Below are positions 6,924 to 15,135 of a DNA stretch of 64,000 nucleotides, piece by piece. The first letter of the stretch is position 1. Each line of letters starts with the position of its first letter. A program made the translations under genes and the position numbers. A model generated the notes under the pieces. That model did not search any database. It worked only from the letters and a program-made list of their open reading frames with translations, and was not told the DNA's origin. The stretch is from Acinetobacter ursingii DSM 16037 = CIP 107286 (GTDB lineage: Bacteria; Pseudomonadota; Gammaproteobacteria; Pseudomonadales; Moraxellaceae): assembly GCF_000368825.1 (NCBI RefSeq), contig NZ_KB849717.1, positions 124,001-188,000 on the forward strand, read 5' to 3'.

Positions 6924-9851
6924 TTATTCATGAGCTTGAGTAAGGGCTAAACAACGCCTTACTTGATATTTCCCATTATCATTCAATCTTATCTCTGCCT
7001 CAAAATCTAGACCATTTGTTAAGTAATCATAAAAATTGCTAGGAAATGCTGTTTTATGAAAAAAAGCTTCATTTGAAGTTGTACCAATAAAAGCAAAACC
7101 ATATCCTCGTTCTGGTTTATATATTTTTATCGAACACTTCTCTACTTGTAGGTTATTAATACTATCAACAAATCCATCAATAGTTTTTATATGCAATCCT
7201 CGATCACTTCTACCTATACTGCAATAAATGTCATCACCACTATAAACACAATCAACTTGGTTAGAATCCAATCTACTAAATTTTAAAGAAAACTCATCAT
7301 TAATTTCTGGTATAGAAATAACACCATAATCTTTTTCTTGATCATAGTTCCTAACTCTCCCTACTAATCTTTTACCAATAAAATTAGAATAATTATCCTG
7401 AATAGGCCTACAACTATTTCTATCTATACTAAAAGATATTATGTCTTTAGTTAATTCCCTTTGGCATTCAAATTGATCTTTATCATGCACTTCTACAAGA
7501 TATTTTTTATCTTCGTAAATTAAATATTCGGCAAACTTCCTACGAATATAAGATGTTTTATCAGAGAAAAACTTATCAGATTTATAATAACTACGAATAT
7601 CAGATGCAACTTCTGGATCACTTATACCTGTGGTTATTGCCATTTGATAGAAATAAACAGGGTTTTTTGTTGATAATTCATAATGTGCTAGCCCTTTATA
7701 AGTAATTGCCAACTTCTGCGAATCACTTAAAACACTTGTTGAAGGATCATATGGTTCAACTAACCTCATCATAACCAAATCTTTCAAACAGAGTTCAATA
7801 TCAATAGAATCGACTCCTAATGCTTCGAAATAATTAGTAAATGATTGGACAGTTAAATGACGTTCCTCAACATCTCGTCCATTAAATTTTTTAACTCTCA
7901 GTAAAGCTAATATTCTTAAATTCAGTAATGGAGAATGTGATCTAGTTGAATTAACTTTGAAAGTTGAAATTACACCAAAATCCTCTCCTGTGCTTGACTT
8001 ATAAGCTTCATAATCCCCCCTAAGTAAAGCATCTATAAATTTTGTATAATTAATAGGTTCAGTTGTTACAAAGCTCGTAATAAGATCTTCAATTTTCATT
8101 ACAGGAGAAGTTATAATTCTTTTTGAAAGATTCATAATGGAACGAATATTGTAGTTCGTAAGCTCTCCTAAGGTTTTAGCAGTAAAATTATTTTCTACAA
8201 ATACATCTTCAAGTACTTTAGCAAAATTAGAAATATCATTTAATGCTATACGGATTCCCTTACTAGATAAGTATTCTTTACGTTCACTAATATCTGCTTT
8301 TATTAATTTTTTATTAAGATATTCAATTCGCTTTCTAAACACTTCTCTTGGAGCTGGAGTTGGAAGAAAGAAAGATCTAGATTGATGTATTGTGAAAATA
8401 TCTGTTTTTGAAAAGCTCCATGCTGACTTATCAGTAACTGGAAACATTAACATGCATAGCTTTACTTTACGTCTGTAAGCATTACACAATTGGAATACTT
8501 GAATCTTAAATTCCAACGTAAATTCATCTGTATTATCTACAATAACTATAGGTAGTTTCCTACGGTTATGAATCGAAAAATGCAGTAGTTTTTCTAAATA
8601 ACCCTCCCTATTTTCTTGGACTTCTTTTTCTAAAAAGCTTGCAAATTTCTCATCAAATAAACTTTTATCATTCTCATATATCTTCTTCAAATACCCTGAA
8701 GACATTCTTCTATAATCAGAAAAATACATACCTTTTAAGTCGTTATAAACTGGAAAATTCTCTATAAAAAGTTTTTGTTCTAATGCAGATATAATACTTT
8801 CTCTCATCCAACTAATTACATTAACTTCATCACCTGAAGCATCCAAACAATTAATATTAATAGTCAAACATTCTTCACGTGTACTTTTTGGAAGTATCTT
8901 AGAAAAGAATCTATCTATATAGGTAGTTTTACCTGAACCAGTAGGGCCTACAATAAAAACAGATAAATCTGAATCTGCAGGTATTTGAGCTTCTACATTA
9001 CCTTGAATTAAACTACTTAATTCACTTTCTAAATGACTCTGATCTTGAGGTAAATTATTTAAAACACTCTGAGTAATTTTTTCCAAAGAATAATCAGCAA
9101 TTTGACTTTCATTTGACTCAACAAAGCATTCTTTCATTATTTCTGAGTTTTCATCACCAATTAATTGGGTAAAAAAACCATTAAAGATTTTTTCCAGATC
9201 AAATGAAATTGGAGATTTTTGAAGGATATTAATTTCATGTGTTTCAAGAGCAGCCACTAAAGGTAAAGTTAATTGCTCACGATTATTATGCACTTGGTCA
9301 AAAAGTGTATTATAAGTCTTATTATTAAAATGCTCATATGAGAGAAGCTCATAAAAAACACTAAATGAATTTTCTATAGCTTCTAATGATGAAAAAACGA
9401 ATGCTTCCTTTTCTCTATACCCCCCCTTGACCCATGTTTTGAATATTATCCAAGTAATACCATCAGTTAGTACTGTAATAGGAATCCCTGCTTCACTGGC
9501 ATATGAATGAGCTTGTTTTATACCTTCAGTTGACGGTTTTAAAACTGAACCTGAGATTTTTAAAGTTCGGTATTTATCTGTTATTGCAGACTCTACCCCC
9601 AAAATTCCTATACGTTTAGCTTCAACAACTAAAGACGGCTCACCATTTATTTTTAATATATAATCCGAAAACCCATTTTCATGGTTATTTTCACAAGAGA
9701 ACTGGGTAAATGACCAACCTAAGCATTCATGGAAAATTCTATTAATAATTTTAACTTTTGCATCTTCTTCACTTACAATTGTCTGGATATCTTCTCTAAC
9801 TTCTTTTATCAATGACTTTAATTTTTCTTCGCCAACATCAATACTTACCAT
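6924..9851 (-). CDS. PD-(D/E)xK nuclease, P-loop NTPase, tandem cold-shock domains; candidate defence protein
   Basis: A 975-residue protein that I cannot match to a named system. Residues 1-180 resemble the HsdR N-terminal nuclease of type I restriction enzymes: Asp63, then VVEAKR with Glu77 and Lys79, and a VLTDG strand at 127-131. A Walker A (GPTGSGKT, 302-309) and a Walker B (IVIVDNTDE, 435-443) define a P-loop NTPase, with helical and winged-helix-like sequence to about 725. The C-terminus carries two cold-shock-like OB folds, at about 822-885 and 904-970. The second has RGYGFAFI and EAFFHKTAF, equivalent to RNP1 and RNP2. ATG 9851 has AAGG 7 bases upstream. It lies between remnants of hsdM and hsdR, in opposite orientation. 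An anti-phage nuclease triggered by nucleic acid is inferred. Confidence 0.85.
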   Translation of the reverse strand: MVSIDVGEEKLKSLIKEVREDIQTIVSEEDAKVKIINRIFHECLGWSFTQFSCENNHENGFSDYILKINGEPSLVVEAKRIGILGVESAITDKYRTLKISGSVLKPSTEGIKQAHSYASEAGIPITVLTDGITWIIFKTWVKGGYREKEAFVFSSLEAIENSFSVFYELLSYEHFNNKTYNTLFDQVHNNREQLTLPLVAALETHEINILQKSPISFDLEKIFNGFFTQLIGDENSEIMKECFVESNESQIADYSLEKITQSVLNNLPQDQSHLESELSSLIQGNVEAQIPADSDLSVFIVGPTGSGKTTYIDRFFSKILPKSTREECLTININCLDASGDEVNVISWMRESIISALEQKLFIENFPVYNDLKGMYFSDYRRMSSGYLKKIYENDKSLFDEKFASFLEKEVQENREGYLEKLLHFSIHNRRKLPIVIVDNTDEFTLEFKIQVFQLCNAYRRKVKLCMLMFPVTDKSAWSFSKTDIFTIHQSRSFFLPTPAPREVFRKRIEYLNKKLIKADISERKEYLSSKGIRIALNDISNFAKVLEDVFVENNFTAKTLGELTNYNIRSIMNLSKRIITSPVMKIEDLITSFVTTEPINYTKFIDALLRGDYEAYKSSTGEDFGVISTFKVNSTRSHSPLLNLRILALLRVKKFNGRDVEERHLTVQSFTNYFEALGVDSIDIELCLKDLVMMRLVEPYDPSTSVLSDSQKLAITYKGLAHYELSTKNPVYFYQMAITTGISDPEVASDIRSYYKSDKFFSDKTSYIRRKFAEYLIYEDKKYLVEVHDKDQFECQRELTKDIISFSIDRNSCRPIQDNYSNFIGKRLVGRVRNYDQEKDYGVISIPEINDEFSLKFSRLDSNQVDCVYSGDDIYCSIGRSDRGLHIKTIDGFVDSINNLQVEKCSIKIYKPERGYGFAFIGTTSNEAFFHKTAFPSNFYDYLTNGLDFEAEIRLNDNGKYQVRRCLALTQAHE

Positions 9852-10220
9852 GTAGCACCTTACAATTTTTTATATTCCACTTATTTATTGATAATAAATA
9901 ATTTCTTAGATTCAGATGTCAAATTTACATACATTGGAATTTATCCATTAAAAGATACTGTAAATATATATATGAACCCACTATCTAGTACATCATCATA
10001 CTAAAAAAAAACTTTTTGATATAGACAATTCTCTAAAGAGAATTAAAAAAGTCCTCGACCTTTACCTTTAGAACGAAAGGGTCAAGTCCTGTTTTCCCAC
10101 GATTCCCACAATCATATCATTTCGCTACTGAAATATTTATCTGAGTACGAATATTCTTTTTTAATCTGCAGTAGCTGAAATGAAAGTCCAAAAGAACACA
10201 TGCATAAAGATATACTTTAA
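9852..10220. other. Upstream region of the 975-residue gene
   Basis: No gene is visible. On the minus strand TTGACA (complement of 9917-9922), followed after 16-17 bases by a TATTTA/ATTTAT box, is a plausible promoter for the 975-residue gene about 65 bases from its ATG. The rest, up to the hsdR remnant at 10221, has stop codons in all frames, and I recognise no restriction-system sequence there. Confidence 0.5.
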
Positions 10221-10441
10221 GATCCCGTTGCGGTAATTACTGAAACTATTCGCCAAAATGTAACCTTAGATTGGAAAATTAAAGAAGCAGTTCGTGCAAA
10301 GTTAAGTGTAATGGTGAATCGGCTACTAAAAAATATGGATACACACCTGATACAGCATTATTGGCAACTGAAACTATTATAGAACAGGCTATACAATTAG
10401 CAAATGAACCAGCTCAAATGTCAGATTTAGAAGAAGCTTAA
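10221..10441 (+). pseudogene. hsdR 3' remnant (type I restriction subunit)
   Basis: Reading from 10221, the translation matches the C-terminal helical region of HsdR proteins (ITETIRQNVTLDWKIKEAVR, then LSVMVNRLLK). One A is missing in the A-run at about 10335, which shifts the frame. After the shift the expected end continues as YGYTPDT, TETIIEQA and LEEA to a TAA at 10439-10441. An in-frame TAA also stands immediately upstream of 10221. An intact HsdR is about 1000 residues, so only the last 70 or so codons survive. Same orientation as the hsdM remnant at 6606. Confidence 0.8.
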
Positions 10442-10448
10442 CAATCAA

Positions 10449-10573
10449 ATGGTCTATCAGATTTTGAATCTGATGGATCATCAAATAGCCTGTTGGTCCT
10501 AAGCCTTTGACTTATTTTACATACTAAAAAGCTCTAAACCCATGGATTAGAAGGTGAAATACTTAGTAGACCC
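10449..10573. repeat. Diverged copy of the tRNA 3' flank, probable old attachment site
   Basis: This stretch aligns with 11101-11227 at a nearly constant offset (652-654 bases). Positions 10471-10498 match 24 of 28 bases, and 10532-10573 match 31 of 42. The aligned part includes the tRNA terminator and ends exactly at the copy of the tRNA 3' end (TAGTAGACCC against TGGTGGGCCC). Similarity stops there. That is the pattern left by integration at a tRNA 3' end. Confidence 0.7.
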
Positions 10574-10608
10574 TTCTTTGTTATCTGAAGACCAGAAACA
10601 AATTCATA

Positions 10609-10965
10609 TCAAATTATTTTTACTAGCCCTAAATCAACCAAAACTGCTGTAACAAATCCAGCATTATTTCTATCACCAAGAAATGGTAATAATTCTGCTA
10701 CAGTGTCAGCAATACTATTTAGTTGTAAAATCGCCAAAACATCCGTTAAGTTAAAGCTATTTGCAACTGTACCTACTACATTCACATAAGAACTTTTACG
10801 CTTTTTTGCAACAATATTTTCAATATATAATGATAAGCCACTGTCATCCTTCGTTATTTTATATAATAACTTTCCTGAGGATTTTCTAATTTTACGGCAT
10901 TTGTAATCAACTCCAAATTGTAAATTTTCAGGAAGAACTTTTCCAGTCACAACATATCGTGCCAT
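10609..10965 (-). CDS. Unknown protein, 118 residues
   Basis: No family is recognised. The protein starts MARYVVTGKV and has a basic, beta-rich first half with many Lys and Arg. The second half is more hydrophobic (residues 60-118) and could be helical, ending VLVDLGLVKII; I see no clear signal peptide. No obvious ribosome-binding sequence precedes ATG 10965. It is the only gene between the degenerate repeat at 10449-10573 and the tRNA-proximal copy, so it is probably the sole cargo left by one integration event. Confidence 0.6.
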   Translation of the reverse strand: MARYVVTGKVLPENLQFGVDYKCRKIRKSSGKLLYKITKDDSGLSLYIENIVAKKRKSSYVNVVGTVANSFNLTDVLAILQLNSIADTVAELLPFLGDRNNAGFVTAVLVDLGLVKII

Positions 10966-11100
10966 TTTTTAATCAACTTAAATGTTTTAAAAGTGGAAGA
11001 ATGCTACATATTTACTATCTTTTCAAGTACATAGTTAATATTAATAGTTTATCTTCAAAAGTTTCGATTACAACAAATTGACTAAAGTAATGGAACCAAT

Positions 11101-11227
11101 TTGGACCATCGGATTTTTGAACTAATGGACCATCAAATAGACCGTTGGTCTAAACTGTTTTTCTTATTTTTTCCATTGAAAAACCCTCTAAACTCATGGT
11201 TTAGAGGGTTCGATATATGGTGGGCCC
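11101..11227. repeat. tRNA-proximal copy of the attachment-like repeat
   Basis: The presumed original of the diverged copy at 10449-10573. It covers about 115 bases downstream of the tRNA, including its terminator, plus the last 10 bases of the tRNA gene. The two copies bracket a 0.5-kb segment holding the 118-residue gene. Confidence 0.7.
11179..11210 (-). terminator. Terminator of the tRNA gene
   Basis: A perfect 12-bp stem (AACCCTCTAAAC at 11082+100 i.e. 11182-11193, with GTTTAGAGGGTT at 11199-11210) around a 5-base loop. It is followed on the minus strand by a T-run (A at 11179-11183). It lies 7 bases beyond the tRNA 3' end. Confidence 0.85.
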
Positions 11228-11294
11228 ACCGTGACTTGAACACGGGACCAATGGATTATGAGTCCACTGCTCTAACCGACTGAGCTATAGGCCC
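11218..11294 (-). tRNA. tRNA with CAU anticodon, probably tRNA-Ile2 (or Met)
   Basis: A 77-base cloverleaf with encoded CCA. The acceptor is GGGCCTA/TGGGCCC, the D-arm is of AGCTCAGTCGGTTAGAGC type, the anticodon loop is CTCATAA, and the T-arm contains GTTCAAGTC. CAU anticodons occur in initiator Met, elongator Met and Ile2 tRNAs. The G1:C72 pair excludes the initiator. C4:G69 and C5:G68 are the acceptor pairs known to favour lysidine synthetase TilS in E. coli, and the T-loop resembles Ile2, so I favour tRNA-Ile2 reading AUA. Its 3' end is the likely integration site of the island to the left. Confidence 0.9.
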
Positions 11295-11761
11295 AAATAA
11301 TGTAAAATATTGAATAATCAATGATTTTAAGCGAATCAGATATTATCTAAGTTGATCATTAAATACAAGTGCTTTTTAATTTATAAAACTATAAAGCACC
11401 TAGATTTTACCCGAGTGATTCTATCCGATATGGATCATTATAGTAAAGTTAAGATACTGATTTTTTGATCATTAAAGATTCAACTAGAACCATGCGATAG
11501 CCTTATAAACATATGATATTTACATTCACTCATCATCCCAATCGATAAATAAAATAATAATTATTATCAAGTACTTGTGTTTCGTTTTTTTACAAATATG
11601 CAGCTATATTCTGCTATTTATTTATTCGATCTTCTATAAGAATGTAAAAAGAAATAATGAAATACAGAATTTCTGATTGAGCTTTTAAATAAATACACCC
11701 TAATTTATCCCATCAAAATATATTTATATATATTAAATTCAAAAAGTTGAGGAACAAACCC
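11295..11761. other. Intergenic region upstream of the ferritin-like gene
   Basis: This holds the tRNA promoter region on the right side of the tRNA gene and the leader of the ferritin-like gene, including a Fur-box-like site at 11550-11568. No coding frame is supported. Confidence 0.5.
11550..11568 (+). promoter_or_regulatory. Fur-box-like site upstream of the ferritin-like gene
   Basis: The 19-base window matches the classical Fur consensus (three NATAAT-type hexamers) at 15 of 19 positions. It lies about 195 bases before the ATG of the ferritin-like gene, so it may overlap a distal promoter. Confidence 0.5.
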
Positions 11762-12292
11762 ATGTCAAATGTAGAATTTACAGATATTGCTACTTTACGT
11801 CAAAGAGCACGTCAACATGTTGAAGAAGGTGCTGTAACAGAAGGTTATTCAGCAGATCGCGAAGAAATTCTGAAATTACTCAATGAAGCACTCGCAACTG
11901 AACTGATTTGCGTTTTACGCTATAAACGCCATTATTTTATGGCTCAAGGCGTCAAAGCCTCGGTTGCTGCTTCTGAGTTTTTAGAGCATGCAAATCAGGA
12001 AGCCACACATGCGGACAATCTGGCAGAGCGAATTGTACAGCTCGGTGGTGAACCCAACTTTAATCCAAGAGGTTTGGAAGAACGTTCACATGCCGAATAC
12101 GTGGAAGGTAAAACTCTTAAAGAAATGGTGACTGAAGATCTGGTTGCTGAACGTATTGCAATCGACTCTTACCGTGAAATCATTCAATATATTGGCGATA
12201 AAGATCCAACTACACGCCGTATTTTGGAAGATATTTTAGCTCAGGAAGAAGAACATGCCGATGATATGGCTGATATTTTAAGTGATCTTTGA
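11762..12292 (+). CDS. Ferritin-like / bacterioferritin-family protein
   Basis: A 176-residue four-helix-bundle protein predicted to bind a di-iron centre and store or detoxify iron. Likely ligands are the Glu in LATEL, the Glu and His in LEHANQEATHAD, and the C-terminal EEEHADD box. The start ATG 11762 has GAGGA 9 bases upstream; the in-frame TTG at 11747 is rejected because it overlaps this site. A Fur-box-like sequence lies upstream and a siderophore receptor follows, consistent with iron control. It is somewhat longer than E. coli Bfr because of an N-terminal extension of about 30 residues. It could also be a mini-ferritin relative, and iron oxidation is not proven. Confidence 0.85.
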   Translation: MSNVEFTDIATLRQRARQHVEEGAVTEGYSADREEILKLLNEALATELICVLRYKRHYFMAQGVKASVAASEFLEHANQEATHADNLAERIVQLGGEPNFNPRGLEERSHAEYVEGKTLKEMVTEDLVAERIAIDSYREIIQYIGDKDPTTRRILEDILAQEEEHADDMADILSDL

Positions 12293-12352
12293 CAGAAAAG
12301 CTTATTGAATGATCTCAGTTTAACTAAAATATAGACTTCGTCATTGGCTACG

Positions 12353-12398
12353 CCAAAGCACGTCAGCATTTTATTTGATAGGTCGTGCTTTGGTTTTT
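12353..12398 (+). terminator. Terminator after the ferritin-like gene
   Basis: CCAAAGCACG (12353-12362) pairs with CGTGCTTTGG (12384-12393), and a T-run follows at 12394-12398. The remaining 250 bases to the receptor gene are AT-rich and hold only a Fur-box-like site. Confidence 0.75.
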
Positions 12399-12605
12399 CA
12401 TATAGAAATGCTATACATCGGTGAATATTTATAAAATCTATATGCTGATCATTGTTAATTTAGTTTATCAATATATTAAAAATAGCTACCACAAAAATTT
12501 TATCTTGTTGATTTAATAAAATATAACATCAGAACTAAATTTTATTTTTCAACAAAAACAAGAATAATCAATAAGATACGTACTTGAATACGCTTGATAA
12601 ATACA

Positions 12606-12624
12606 GATAATAAGAATCACTCTT
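12606..12624 (+). promoter_or_regulatory. Fur-box-like site upstream of the TonB receptor
   Basis: A GATAAT-led 19-base window matches 14 of 19 positions of the Fur consensus and ends 24 bases before the receptor ATG. Repression by iron-loaded Fur is likely. Confidence 0.55.
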
Positions 12625-12648
12625 AACTAATCTTTTTGAACCATTTAA

Positions 12649-14817
12649 ATGCGCAAACATGCTCTCAGTTCAGCGATCTCATTCATTTTATTTTCTGGGC
12701 TATCAACATCATTAATGGCAACGACAAATAATACGCCTGTAGATGACGCTCACTCAAATGTACTCCCGATTATTTCTTTAAAAGCAAATGCAAAAGATGC
12801 TCAAACTGTAGCGACTCATGCGAATTCGGCCTTAAAGTCAGATACTCCATTTTTTGAGACTGCACAATCTGTAAGCGTAATCACACGTGAGCAATTAGAT
12901 CAAAAACAGGCGACGACTCTTGCTGATGCAATCAATGGTGTCGCAGGTGTGAGCGCAGGTTATCTTGGTCGCCGCGGTTGGGATGATTTCTTTATTCGAG
13001 GTCAAAACTCATCTGATCAAATTTTTATTGATGGTCTAAAACAAAGTCAATCCACATCTGAAGGTGTCGCTGTGGAACTTTCGGGCATGGATCAGATTCA
13101 AATTATTAAAGGTCCTGCCTCTGTAAATTTTGGTTTGGTACAACCCGGCGGTATGGTGAATTTAGTCACTAAGCGTCCGCAAGCACAAACTTTTGCTCAT
13201 ACTTCATTAACTTACGGAAGTTATGATTTCAAACAAGCAAATTTTGACATGAACTATGCGCCAAATCAAACAGAAAAAGGTGCTTTTCGTCTGACAGGTC
13301 GTATTGCCGATCAGGATGATCCAACGGATTACGTCTATTTTAAAAATTTCTATATCTCCCCTTCATATCACTTTGATTTAGGAGATAAAGCTGATTTATC
13401 GGTGATCGCAAGCTATCAGCATCGCAAATATATGCGTCAACAAGGCATCCCTGTCATTGGAACATTAAAATATAATCCAAATGGCCCAATCGACCGTGAT
13501 TTATATATTGGTGAACCCGAATTTGGAGGTTATGAGGGAGATGTTTATCGTACCGGATGGACGTATAACTACAATTTTGATAATGGCTGGAAGTTTACTC
13601 AAAATGCCGCTATCCAAAAATTACAATCGACTGGCCGAGTTGTTTTTACTCAAACAGGCTCCTCATTTTGGGCGGCAAACACGCCTGCCTATACAACGTT
13701 AAATCGTAGCAATAATGGTCGTTATCAAACTCACGATATTACCACCTATTCGATTGATAATAGTATTCAACGCAGTTTTAATTTATTAAACATGGTTCAT
13801 CATCTGAATATTGGTATAGATGCCATGCAGACCAAAGATGATTATGTCAATGATCGATATACCACGGGTAATCTTAATATATATCAACCTATTTATAGCC
13901 AGACCGTAAGCTATGTCAAGAACAATAGTACTCAAGATATTAATCGTTTACGTTATACAGGCTTGTATATGCGGGATCGCATCAACCTTACTGATAAAAT
14001 CATTTTAACTTTGGCGGGTCGTCAAGACTGGGCTCAAGCTTCTACTCAAAATGTCTCTAAAAATGGTATTGCCAATAAATTAGAGCAAATCCCGAATTCT
14101 GATCAAAAATTTACGGGTAATGCTGGTTTGCTCTATAACATAAACGACATGATTGCTCCATATGCCAGCTATGCCACTTCATTTTTACCCAATACTCGAA
14201 CGGATGTATCAGGTAATATTCTTGCCCCAGAAACAGGAAAGCAGCTTGAGTTCGGTCTAAAGTTACAAAGTCTGGATCAACGTATTCAGGGCAGTATTGC
14301 CCTATACGATTTACGTCGCCAAAATGTCGCCACGATAGATCCTAATAATTCAGGCGCTTATGTTTTAAATGGTGAACAGCAAACACGTGGTATAGAAGCG
14401 GAAATTAATGCTTATTTATTAGATCGTTTGAAACTATCCGCAAGTTATAGCCATCTTTTTGATGCTAAAATTACAAAAGATACCGTTCTGAGTAATATTG
14501 GCTTAAGTCTGAATAATGTTCCGCAGAATACCTATAGCCTGTCCTCTCGCTATTACCTGACCGCAAATGATTTAGGTTGGTATCTAGGTGGCGCTATTCG
14601 TGGTGAAAGCTCAAAGTCATATAGTGGTCTGGATGTACACATTCCATCGTATATACTTTACGATGCAGAAACTGGTTATGAAGCAGTATATTGGGGAGCG
14701 CAACTGTCTATCAAAAATTTATTTGATAAAGATTATTATGCAGGATTGCTCAATAGCAATATGGTTACGCTTGGAAACCCTCGACAAATTAATTTTACGG
14801 TGAAATTTAAATATTAA
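12649..14817 (+). CDS. TonB-dependent siderophore receptor
   Basis: A 722-residue outer-membrane gated channel for a ferric siderophore, energised by TonB-ExbBD. It has an N-terminal signal peptide (about residues 1-24, cleavage near LMA-TT). A plug domain at about residues 65-175 contains ETAQSVSVITREQLD, an FIRGQ motif and the IKGPASVNFG segment typical of FhuA/FpvA-like receptors. A 22-strand barrel follows and ends in an aromatic residue (VKFKY). The length is normal for the family. The Fur-box-like site just upstream suggests iron repression. The ligand cannot be told from sequence; hydroxamate-type receptors are the nearest by general appearance. Confidence 0.93.
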   Translation: MRKHALSSAISFILFSGLSTSLMATTNNTPVDDAHSNVLPIISLKANAKDAQTVATHANSALKSDTPFFETAQSVSVITREQLDQKQATTLADAINGVAGVSAGYLGRRGWDDFFIRGQNSSDQIFIDGLKQSQSTSEGVAVELSGMDQIQIIKGPASVNFGLVQPGGMVNLVTKRPQAQTFAHTSLTYGSYDFKQANFDMNYAPNQTEKGAFRLTGRIADQDDPTDYVYFKNFYISPSYHFDLGDKADLSVIASYQHRKYMRQQGIPVIGTLKYNPNGPIDRDLYIGEPEFGGYEGDVYRTGWTYNYNFDNGWKFTQNAAIQKLQSTGRVVFTQTGSSFWAANTPAYTTLNRSNNGRYQTHDITTYSIDNSIQRSFNLLNMVHHLNIGIDAMQTKDDYVNDRYTTGNLNIYQPIYSQTVSYVKNNSTQDINRLRYTGLYMRDRINLTDKIILTLAGRQDWAQASTQNVSKNGIANKLEQIPNSDQKFTGNAGLLYNINDMIAPYASYATSFLPNTRTDVSGNILAPETGKQLEFGLKLQSLDQRIQGSIALYDLRRQNVATIDPNNSGAYVLNGEQQTRGIEAEINAYLLDRLKLSASYSHLFDAKITKDTVLSNIGLSLNNVPQNTYSLSSRYYLTANDLGWYLGGAIRGESSKSYSGLDVHIPSYILYDAETGYEAVYWGAQLSIKNLFDKDYYAGLLNSNMVTLGNPRQINFTVKFKY

Positions 14818-14913
14818 AGTCTTGAATTCAACGTTCTAATTATTCAGATTTTATTATTTCGACTTTATATTTTAAGGTGCTACATACACCTTATTTATTT
14901 TTTTTTAACGATT

Positions 14914-14941
14914 AAAAAAGGCGCATATATGCGCCATTTTT
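14914..14941. terminator. Bidirectional terminator
   Basis: The 16-base palindrome GGCGCATATATGCGCC (14920-14935) is preceded by an A-run and followed by a T-run. It can end both the receptor transcript from the left and the Gln-rich gene from the right. Confidence 0.8.
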
Positions 14942-14973
14942 CCTTGTAACCATAGAATATGAATTAGGATATT

Positions 14974-15135
14974 CTAACGTTGCTGTTGATTAGATTGCTT
15001 TTGCTGGTCTTTTTGCTGATTTGGGTTTTGCTGTTCTTGCTGACGTTGTTTGTCAGACTGTTGGTTATGCTGAGGTTGCTTAGACGGATTCGACTGTTGA
15101 TCTTGTGACTGACCTTGTTGACGTTGATTAGACAT
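14974..15135 (-). CDS. Gln-rich low-complexity protein, 53 residues
   Basis: A small gene with a clear ribosome-binding site (GAGGAA about 8 bases before ATG 15135) and a shared terminator downstream. Almost half of the residues are Gln; the rest are mostly Asn, Ser, Lys, Asp and Arg, with no hydrophobic core. It must be disordered in isolation. Similar small hydrophilic polyQ proteins are thought to act in desiccation or stress tolerance, but I do not recognise a characterised homologue. Not related in function to its neighbours as far as can be seen. Confidence 0.65.
   Translation of the reverse strand: MSNQRQQGQSQDQQSNPSKQPQHNQQSDKQRQQEQQNPNQQKDQQKQSNQQQR

Noticed and set aside
9852..10220. 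Possible RNA gene or antitoxin upstream of the 975-residue gene
   Set aside because: No tRNA-like fold, direct repeats, or open frame beyond about 15 codons could be found.
11101..11283. 60-codon frame over the tRNA
   Set aside because: It reads antisense through the tRNA and its terminator.
1544..11294. Intact prophage
   Set aside because: No capsid, terminase, tail or lysis genes are present in the visible part.
15000..15120. Tandem repeat or satellite in the CAG/CTG-rich stretch
   Set aside because: The periodicity is explained by Gln codons of the 53-residue gene.
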